A DNA stretch of 40,547 nucleotides from positions 1 through 40,547 of the forward strand of contig CANGUP010000005.1 in assembly GCA_947457105.1 (NCBI GenBank), read 5' to 3'. How positions within the stretch are numbered: position 1 is the stretch's first letter; the number at the start of each line of letters is the position of its first letter. The stretch is from Flavobacteriaceae bacterium. Lineage in GTDB: Bacteria; Bacteroidota; Bacteroidia; Flavobacteriales; Flavobacteriaceae. Positions 33,013 through 40,547 of this stretch are shown here, one piece after another. A program made the translations under genes and the position numbers. The notes beneath the pieces were generated by a model. It was not told where the DNA came from, did not search any database, and worked only from the letters and a program-made list of their open reading frames with translations.

Positions 33013-33020
33013 CAAAATTA
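33013..33020 (-). promoter_or_regulatory. Putative -7 box of the bamD operon (TAATTTTG)
   Basis: A TAnnTTTG match on the minus strand in the 120-nt gap between dapA and bamD, the only sizeable gap in this gene string. Confidence 0.5.
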
Positions 33021-33076
33021 GTTAATAATTAGATACTATGAAAGATTTTTTTTAATTGTATTTTTTTTATAAAAAA

Positions 33077-33952
33077 CTAAAGACTTTTTACAAATTTATT
33101 CAATCGATCTGCTAAATCTTGATTGACATTTACTAATGGTAAACGCAATGTGTTATCTGACAAACCTAGCGTTTTAAAAACTTCTTTAATTCCAGCTGGA
33201 TTTCCTTGTTCGAAAATCATATCGATTGCTTCTGCTAAAAGATAATGCAATTTATAGGCTTCATCAACTTTTCTTTCTAATCCTAAACGCACCATATCTG
33301 AAAATTGTCTAGGAAATCCTTCTCCTATTACAGAAATAACTCCACTTCCGCCTGCTAAAACCATTGGCAAAGTAACCATATCATCTCCAGAAATAACTAA
33401 AAATCCTTCAGGCTTTCCTTGAATTAATTTCATTGCTTGAACGATATCTCCAGCTGCTTCTTTTATTGCTACAACATTTTTAAAATCATTAGCCAATCTT
33501 AAAACCGTTGAAGGCAACATATTACTCGCCGTTCTTCCTGGAACATTATATAAAATGACAGGAATTGGAGAAGCTTCTGCAACAGCTTTAAAATGTTGAT
33601 AAATTCCTTCTTGAGTAGGTTTATTATAGTAAGGAGACACAGAAAGAACAGCAACAAAATTTGAAAAATCTCTTGTTTTAAGTTCATCAACCACTTTATA
33701 AGTATTATTACCTCCTACTCCTAAAACCAATGGCAATCTACCATTGTTAGCATTAATCACAGTAGTAATAACCAATTCTTTTTCTTCATGACTTAACGTA
33801 GCATTTTCAGCAGTAGTTCCCAGCACAACAAGGTAATCAATTCCGTTATCAATTTGATAATTTACTATTCTTGATAGTGCCTCAGTATCTACAGAAAAGT
33901 CTTTTTTGAATGGTGTTACAAGTGCAACTCCAGTACCAATTAGTGATTGCAT
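33077..33952 (-). CDS. dapA: 4-hydroxy-tetrahydrodipicolinate synthase
   Basis: A 291-residue protein of normal length. It shows [32 protein letters not shown], the tyrosine loop [11 protein letters not shown], the Schiff-base lysine in [10 protein letters not shown], and [15 protein letters not shown]. It condenses pyruvate with aspartate semialdehyde at the entry to diaminopimelate and lysine synthesis, feeding peptidoglycan. The start lies 1 nt after the DUF6913 stop codon, so the two are coupled. Confidence 0.97.
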   Translation of the reverse strand: MQSLIGTGVALVTPFKKDFSVDTEALSRIVNYQIDNGIDYLVVLGTTAENATLSHEEKELVITTVINANNGRLPLVLGVGGNNTYKVVDELKTRDFSNFVAVLSVSPYYNKPTQEGIYQHFKAVAEASPIPVILYNVPGRTASNMLPSTVLRLANDFKNVVAIKEAAGDIVQAMKLIQGKPEGFLVISGDDMVTLPMVLAGGSGVISVIGEGFPRQFSDMVRLGLERKVDEAYKLHYLLAEAIDMIFEQGNPAGIKEVFKTLGLSDNTLRLPLVNVNQDLADRLNKFVKSL

Positions 33953-33953
33953 A

Positions 33954-34472
33954 TTATAGTTTGTTTAGTATTTTTAAATATTTAAATAATTCGTCTATAA
34001 AAACGGTATAATTCTCAGCATTTGTATCAATCATAAAATGATTTAATCTTTTATCAATTGAGGTAAATCCCACTTTAAAATTTGCTTTTGAAAGATTGGT
34101 TACCAATAATAATGGTGCTTTTTCTGTATCGTAATAGCTAATAAGTAAATCAAAATCATCATCAATAAAATCATTTACCTCTTTACTATCAAATGTGGCA
34201 TTCCAATTAATGTTTTTATAAGTAAAAACATTGTAGTCGAAAGTTTCATTCTTTTTTACCTTGTTTTTAAACACCAAAAACTTAATGTTTTCAGAATGAA
34301 TTCCATTTTTTACAAGCTGTTCTATTAATTTTTCCTTTTCATAAAAATAACTCTCATCGAAAATTATCCCAACTTTTTTAATAGAACTATCTGAATTTAT
34401 ATGCTTTACATTTGATAACCGTTTCTTAACTATTTTTTTTGTCCAAAAATCCTTTATTTTACTTAAAAACAT
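33954..34472 (-). CDS. DUF6913 family protein
   Basis: A 172-residue protein, basic at the N-terminus ([15 protein letters not shown]), followed by alternating strands and helices: [32 protein letters not shown]. The C-terminus reads [11 protein letters not shown]. Size and position next to dapA fit the DUF6913 family of Flavobacteriia. Function unknown. It is probably the first gene of a two-gene unit with dapA. Confidence 0.75.
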   Translation of the reverse strand: MFLSKIKDFWTKKIVKKRLSNVKHINSDSSIKKVGIIFDESYFYEKEKLIEQLVKNGIHSENIKFLVFKNKVKKNETFDYNVFTYKNINWNATFDSKEVNDFIDDDFDLLISYYDTEKAPLLLVTNLSKANFKVGFTSIDKRLNHFMIDTNAENYTVFIDELFKYLKILNKL

Positions 34473-34490
34473 AGTACTTTTACTTGGTTA

Positions 34491-34498
34491 CAAATTTA
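34491..34498 (-). promoter_or_regulatory. Putative -7 box of the DUF6913-dapA unit (TAAATTTG)
   Basis: A TAnnTTTG match on the minus strand, 18 nt before the DUF6913 ATG, in the 48-nt gap between divergent genes. Confidence 0.5.
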
Positions 34499-34520
34499 AT
34501 TAAATTTAGTCGTATTTGAG

Positions 34521-35300
34521 ATGGTAAATCTAAAAAACTATAACGTTGTTTTGAAACATTTTGTTTTATTATTAACATTTATTTCTTTGATATCTTGTTC
34601 GAGTCAAAAGTATCAAGTCACAAAAATTGAAGGCAAAAAAATAAGTCTTACAGAAACTCAAGAAAGTAAGACTGAAATTGAGAACTATATTAAACCCTAT
34701 AGAGAACATATTGATAAAGACTTAAGTGAAGTTTTAGCTTACAATCCTGAAACATTAGACAAATCTAAAGGAGAATGGCAAACTAATATTGGTTGTTTTT
34801 TGGCAGATATTACCCTAGAAAAGAGCAATCCTATTTTTCAAAAACGTGAAAATAAAACAATCGATATTTGCCTACTAAATCATGGAGGAATTAGAACTTT
34901 AATTCCTAAAGGCAATGTTACCGCAAGAAATGCTTATGAAGTAATGCCATTTGAAAACAGTGCAATCATTGTTGCTCTTAAAGGAGAACAAATTATCGAA
35001 TTAGCCAATCACATTATTGCTGAAAAAAAACCACATCCATTGTCTGGATTAAATTTTACAGTTTCTAAAGATTTAAAAGCAACAAATTTATTAGTTCAAG
35101 GAAAACCATTAGAAAATGATAAAATATATTATGTAGTAACGTCTGATTATTTATCAAATGGTGGTGATAACATGACTTTCTTTAAAAAAGGAATTGAAAA
35201 ATTTGATATTGATTATAAACTTAGAAACATAATGATTGATTATTTTAAAGATTTTGACACTTTAAGAATCAATAACGATGTTAGAATTATAAAAGAATAA
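34521..35300 (+). CDS. 5'-nucleotidase C-terminal domain lipoprotein
   Basis: A 259-residue protein with a lipobox (LLTFISLISC, Cys26). The rest matches the C-terminal, substrate-specificity domain of 5'-nucleotidases: LLNHGGIRTLIPKGNVTARN (NHGGIR at 120-125), YEVMPFENSAIIVALKG and VVTSDYLSNGGDNM. The catalytic metallophosphatase domain is absent but is encoded by the next gene, 26 nt downstream. The two proteins probably form one nucleotidase at the cell envelope. Confidence 0.92.
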   Translation: MVNLKNYNVVLKHFVLLLTFISLISCSSQKYQVTKIEGKKISLTETQESKTEIENYIKPYREHIDKDLSEVLAYNPETLDKSKGEWQTNIGCFLADITLEKSNPIFQKRENKTIDICLLNHGGIRTLIPKGNVTARNAYEVMPFENSAIIVALKGEQIIELANHIIAEKKPHPLSGLNFTVSKDLKATNLLVQGKPLENDKIYYVVTSDYLSNGGDNMTFFKKGIEKFDIDYKLRNIMIDYFKDFDTLRINNDVRIIKE

Positions 35301-35326
35301 TACTGAACTAAATTAAGCCAAAAGAA

Positions 35327-36241
35327 ATGAAAAGAAGAGATTTTATTCAAAAAACAGTAGCAAGTTCAGCTTTATTAAGTTTGACAGGACTTTCATTAAG
35401 CAGTTTTAAAAGTAACGATTTAAAACACATTACAATTTTACACACAAATGATGTTCACAGTTATATCGATCCATTTCCTGCAGATCATCCAAGAAACCCA
35501 AATATGGGCGGTGTTGCTAGAAGAGCTTCACTTATCGAAACTATTCGTAAAGAAAACCCAAATGTATTATTACTAGATGCAGGAGATATTTTTCAAGGAA
35601 CTCCTTACTTTAATTATTATGGAGGTGAATTGGAGTTCAAATTAATGAGTATGATGGGTTATGATGTTGCAACATTAGGAAACCACGACTTTGATAATGG
35701 AATTGACGGTTTCTATGCTCAATTACATAATGCTAAATTTGATTTTGTATCTGCTAATTATGATTTCAAAAACACTATCCTTGATGGTCATGTAAAACCT
35801 TATAAAATCAAAACGATTGATGGTATAAAAATTGGGATTTTCGGACTTGGTGTTGAACTAGAAGGATTGGTAGACAAAAAGAATTACAAAGAAATAGTAT
35901 ATAATAATCCGATAGAAGTGGCTACAGATATGGCTAGAATTCTAAAACAAGAGGAAAAATGCAATTTAGTAATTTGCCTTTCTCATATTGGATTTAAATT
36001 TAAAGAAGATCCTAATAAAGTTTGTGATATTTTATTGGCAAAACAAACTAAAGATATTGACTTAATTATTGGTGGACACACTCACACTTTTTTAGACAAA
36101 CCAATTATTGAGAAAAATAGTGAAGGAAAGCAAGTATTGATTAATCAAGTTGGTTGCTATGGATTGAATTTAGGAAGAATAGATTTTTATTTATCTAATG
36201 ATAAAGGACTTCAATCACAAGGTAAATCAATTATCGTTTGA
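35327..36241 (+). CDS. 5'-nucleotidase metallophosphatase domain protein
   Basis: A 304-residue protein. It begins KRRDFIQKTVASSALLSLTGLSL, which looks like a Tat-type signal (RR near the start, then a hydrophobic stretch). The calcineurin-like two-metal site is complete: D42 and H44 (HTNDVHS), D87 (DAGDIFQG), N119/H120 (GNHDFDNG), H220 (LSHIG), H251 and H253 (GGHTHT). It cleaves phosphate from nucleotides. Only the N-terminal half of a normal 5'-nucleotidase is present; its partner half is the preceding gene. Confidence 0.93.
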   Translation: MKRRDFIQKTVASSALLSLTGLSLSSFKSNDLKHITILHTNDVHSYIDPFPADHPRNPNMGGVARRASLIETIRKENPNVLLLDAGDIFQGTPYFNYYGGELEFKLMSMMGYDVATLGNHDFDNGIDGFYAQLHNAKFDFVSANYDFKNTILDGHVKPYKIKTIDGIKIGIFGLGVELEGLVDKKNYKEIVYNNPIEVATDMARILKQEEKCNLVICLSHIGFKFKEDPNKVCDILLAKQTKDIDLIIGGHTHTFLDKPIIEKNSEGKQVLINQVGCYGLNLGRIDFYLSNDKGLQSQGKSIIV

Positions 36242-36279
36242 TATGAATAATTTATATCTTAATAACTAAAATTAATTTA

Positions 36280-38295
<2,016 letters not shown>

Positions 38296-38331
38296 TCACT
38301 AAAGTAGGTAAATATTTTTAAATTCAGGAAA

Positions 38332-38805
38332 TTATGATTGAATTATAGTATTAATTTGAACATATAATTGTCCGTCACTCAAAATTGAACCTTGAGTAAT
38401 TAAATCAAATATTGATTCTTTTCTTTCGGCATCATAATTCTTTTTTCCAACATGAATTTCTACAACATCGGTGAATAGATTTTCACTTAGCCATTGCAAA
38501 CCATCTTTAGTAAGAAAATCTACATCTGGCACTAACGATTTTATAACCATAGAATCGATATACTCTTCTTGACAATGAAAAAGGAAAATATGATTTTTAG
38601 AAAAATGTTCTAAAAATTGAGAATTAGATAAAACACCTTCCCAAATTAAATCAGAAAAAACGTCTAATTCTTGTTCGGCAACTTCTGGTTTATTGGCTTT
38701 AATTTCGTCCCATTCTTTTTTATCAATAGATTGAGAGGCAAGAAAATTTGCAAATTCTTGATGTAAGGCTTCAAACTGCTCTTTAGTAAGTCTTTTGTAC
38801 TTCAT
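38332..38805 (-). CDS. DUF6495 family protein
   Basis: A 157-residue acidic protein. It opens KYKRLTKEQFEALHQEFANFLASQSID, followed by KPEVAEQELDVFSDLIWEGVL, the usual DUF6495 pattern. There are no membrane segments or signal peptide. The function is unknown; it is found in Flavobacteriia next to ligA as here. Confidence 0.75.
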   Translation of the reverse strand: MKYKRLTKEQFEALHQEFANFLASQSIDKKEWDEIKANKPEVAEQELDVFSDLIWEGVLSNSQFLEHFSKNHIFLFHCQEEYIDSMVIKSLVPDVDFLTKDGLQWLSENLFTDVVEIHVGKKNYDAERKESIFDLITQGSILSDGQLYVQINTIIQS

Positions 38806-38858
38806 TATTATAATATAAATACGCTATAATTAAAGTAACAAAGGTATAATTTTGAAAA

Positions 38859-39857
38859 TTAACTGAAACGTTTTCTATTAAAAAAGACCGATTTAATTGA
38901 AATAATATTTAACGGAAACTCGACAATAACATGAAATAAACTTAAAAAATATAAAGTTAAAACACCCATTCGATAATTATATAAATAAATACCTATTGAA
39001 GAAAGCCATAAAACTAATAGAAGCACTAAATAAGATTTAGATATACCTTTACTCCATTTGATTATAGATATTTTAGAAAACCAATTTAGATAATGATAAG
39101 TATATGAAAAGGCAATAAATGTTTGTATTTTTAAAATAGTTTCTGCTCTAAAATTAAAATCAACAATTGAAACTTCACTTATAACTTGATTTATTGCTAT
39201 GATAACATTTTTAAATCGTGTTTCTAAAAAAATACTTTTTACTAATTCAGATGTTTCACAAGAAAATAAAAATGAATTTAATGAAATAAAAAACGGAACT
39301 AAAATTAGTAAAACAATAGAGACAACTCCAATAAAGGAACGACTTTTGAGTGCGCCAAAGATCATAAAAAGAAGTGTAAATAAGTAAACGTGAATAATTG
39401 TTGGAAGAAAAACACCAATTATTAAGAACGAAAAAGGTATAAATTTGAGAAAAATTAAACCAAGTAGTAAAGCAACAATTAATGATGCAAAAATCTTTTT
39501 GGTGTCTTTAAATAAAACTAAGCCAATTGAAAAGAAAAAACAAGTCACAATCAAAATATTGATCAATAACTTTGAATAGTAATTTAAAAAAGAAGAAAAA
39601 ATAGTATCAAATTTAAAATACCTAAAAAGGACTATAAAAGAAATTATGAAAGTAAAGAACATTAAAACCCAAACATACTTTCTTTTTTTAATGAAATAAT
39701 TATTCTTATTGAGCCAATTGATTTCAGTCAAATAATGTAACGGTCCTAAAACTGCATAAGAAAATAAGAAAAGTTCAAATGGCAATAACAACGCGAAAAA
39801 TAAAGACGTAAGAATCAACAAAACATTCAATACTTCAATTTTGTTAGTTAAAATCAT
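38859..39857 (-). CDS. Polytopic membrane protein with four buried histidines
   Basis: A 332-residue protein with about 9 hydrophobic helices. It contains only four histidines and each lies in or beside a membrane segment: H41 (VLGPLHYLTEINW), H156 (PTIIHVYLF), H255 (YTYHYLNWF) and H309 (SLFHVIVEFPLN). Such a set could bind a metal or haem. I recall similar flavobacterial proteins only as hypothetical. The arrangement is vaguely like that of Brp/Blh membrane carotene oxygenases, but I see no shared motif. Length and hydrophobicity alone cannot settle its role. Confidence 0.65.
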   Translation of the reverse strand: MILTNKIEVLNVLLILTSLFFALLLPFELFLFSYAVLGPLHYLTEINWLNKNNYFIKKRKYVWVLMFFTFIISFIVLFRYFKFDTIFSSFLNYYSKLLINILIVTCFFFSIGLVLFKDTKKIFASLIVALLLGLIFLKFIPFSFLIIGVFLPTIIHVYLFTLLFMIFGALKSRSFIGVVSIVLLILVPFFISLNSFLFSCETSELVKSIFLETRFKNVIIAINQVISEVSIVDFNFRAETILKIQTFIAFSYTYHYLNWFSKISIIKWSKGISKSYLVLLLVLWLSSIGIYLYNYRMGVLTLYFLSLFHVIVEFPLNIISIKSVFFNRKRFS

Positions 39858-39885
39858 ACGAATAAATCTAATTTAAAATAAAGAT

Positions 39886-39928
39886 AAAAAAAAATCCCGA
39901 TTCGTTTTTGGAACGAGACGAGATTTTT
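39886..39928 (-). terminator. Probable terminator of the rpsR-rplI operon
   Basis: An imperfect hairpin with outer arms AAAAATC and GATTTTT, and a T run on the minus strand, 20 nt past the rplI stop. The inner stem has mismatches. Confidence 0.6.
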
Positions 39929-39947
39929 AATTGAAAGTAGCTTAAGA

Positions 39948-40388
39948 CTATACTTCAGCTACAATTTCGTATGGTAATTCAACAACTACATCTCTGTGTA
40001 ATCTTACAGAAGCAGTGTATTTTCCAGTTCTTTTTACAGTTCCACTAGTGATAAATTTTCTATCAACAGGTTGACCAGCAGCTTCTAATGCAGCAGCTAT
40101 ATCAATATTGGTTACAGAACCAAATAATTTTTCACCACCTGCTTTTGAAGTAATTTTAATCTCTAAAGCTTTTAATGCATCTGCAATTTTAGTAGCATCT
40201 GCAACAACTTTAGCTTCTTTGTGAGCTTTTTGCTTTAAGTTTTCAGCTAAAACTTTCTTTGCAGAAGGTGTAGCTAATTGAGCAAATCCTTGTGGAATTA
40301 AGTAATTACGACCGTATCCAGCTTTTACTGTAACGATATCATCTTTAAATCCTACGTTTTGAACGTCTTGTTTTAATATAAGTTCCAT
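39948..40388 (-). CDS. rplI: Ribosomal protein bL9
   Basis: A 146-residue protein. The N-terminal domain reads MELILKQDVQNVGFKDDIVT then GYGRNYLIPQGFA, the L9 signature. A helical connector (KVLAENLKQKAHKEAK) and a C-terminal domain (GGEKLFGSVTNIDIAAAL) follow. It binds 23S rRNA on the large subunit. AAGGA lies 8 nt before the ATG, one of the few Shine-Dalgarno-like sites in the window. It is downstream of rpsR, as in the usual rpsF-rpsR-rplI order. Confidence 0.98.
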   Translation of the reverse strand: MELILKQDVQNVGFKDDIVTVKAGYGRNYLIPQGFAQLATPSAKKVLAENLKQKAHKEAKVVADATKIADALKALEIKITSKAGGEKLFGSVTNIDIAAALEAAGQPVDRKFITSGTVKRTGKYTASVRLHRDVVVELPYEIVAEV

Positions 40389-40413
40389 GTTGTTGTCCTT
40401 ATTATAGAAGTTA

Positions 40414-40435
40414 GTCTCGTTTAATGTAACGAGAC
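40414..40435 (-). promoter_or_regulatory. Perfect hairpin between rpsR and rplI
   Basis: GTCTCGTT (40414-40421) pairs perfectly with AACGAGAC (40428-40435) over a 6-nt loop, 26 nt before the rplI ATG. There is no T run after it on the minus strand, so it is not a clear terminator. It may be an intercistronic regulatory or mRNA-processing structure. Confidence 0.6.
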
Positions 40436-40456
40436 AACAACTTTTTAATTAATTAA

Positions 40457-40547
40457 TTATTTTAATAAATCTGCTACATATGGCATTAAAGCTAAGTGAC
40501 GAGCTCTTTTTACAGCTACAGAAACTTTTCTTTGGTATTTTAATGAA
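40457..40547 (-). CDS. rpsR: Ribosomal protein bS18, C-terminal part
   Basis: Thirty codons at the window edge read LKYQRKVSVAVKRARHLALM then PYVADLLK and stop. This is the highly conserved S18 C-terminus (RRARHLALLP-type motif). The gene's 5' end lies outside the window. S18 sits on the platform of the small subunit next to S6. Confidence 0.95.
   Translation of the reverse strand, partial: SLKYQRKVSVAVKRARHLALMPYVADLLK

Noticed and set aside
34521..36241. A 5'-nucleotidase broken by a frameshift
   Set aside because: The C-terminal domain is encoded before the N-terminal domain, and each gene has its own start and export signal, so these are two genuine genes.

Overview
The window looks like chromosome from a low-GC member of the Flavobacteriaceae (Bacteroidota), most likely Flavobacterium or a close relative. 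Pointers are the very AT-rich sequence, family-restricted genes (DUF4199 protein, DUF4835/PorD of type IX secretion, an RprXY-like two-component pair, FabV, the divergent omega subunit) and repeated TAnnTTTG boxes, the Bacteroidota -7 promoter element, upstream of genes. I saw no rRNA, tRNA, CRISPR array, phage or intact insertion sequence.

Layout. 1-3.3 kb: the 3' end of an unidentified gene, then a convergent pair (DUF4199 membrane protein and secreted M1 metallopeptidase). Each of the pair is preceded by a strikingly similar ~90-nt leader. 3.3-6.9 kb: a GNAT acetyltransferase, an ABC ATPase with its membrane partner, and a VF530-family gene. 6.9-7.2 kb: a fossil outer-membrane barrel gene of which only a possible promoter, the last 33 codons and the terminator remain. 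7.2-10.6 kb: smpB, an HTH-Fic protein, pcm and a Gfo/Idh/MocA oxidoreductase. 10.6-15.4 kb: more variable content (YhcG-type nuclease, secreted protein, 3-hydroxyacyl-CoA dehydrogenase, AraC-type regulator, PH/GRAM-like membrane protein, outer membrane barrel). 15.5-22.5 kb: DUF1015, YggS, a four-helix-bundle gene bracketed by inverted 25-bp repeats, an exonuclease/GIY-YIG/UvrC-like fusion, miaA, a lipoprotein/barrel pair and an acyl-ACP thioesterase.

22.5-34.5 kb is one long minus-strand block: response regulator and sensor kinase, a glycosyltransferase fused to dephospho-CoA kinase, fabV, recN, porD, coaBC, rpoZ, bamD, dapA and a DUF6913 gene. 34.5-36.2 kb holds a 5'-nucleotidase split into two genes, with the C-terminal domain encoded first. 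36.3-40.5 kb, again minus strand, has ligA, a DUF6495 gene, a polytopic membrane protein with four transmembrane histidines, rplI and the 3' end of rpsR.

How the parts connect: coaBC and coaE belong to coenzyme A synthesis. fabV, the thioesterase and the 3-hydroxyacyl-CoA dehydrogenase belong to fatty-acid metabolism. bamD and porD build the outer membrane and type IX secretion machinery. recN, ligA and the exonuclease fusion maintain DNA. smpB, miaA, rplI and rpsR serve translation. The most unusual items are the shared leader at 212-306 and 3139-3227, the GT2-CoaE fusion, the exonuclease protein carrying a UvrC-like four-cysteine motif, the repeat-bracketed four-helix-bundle gene, and the fossil barrel gene.
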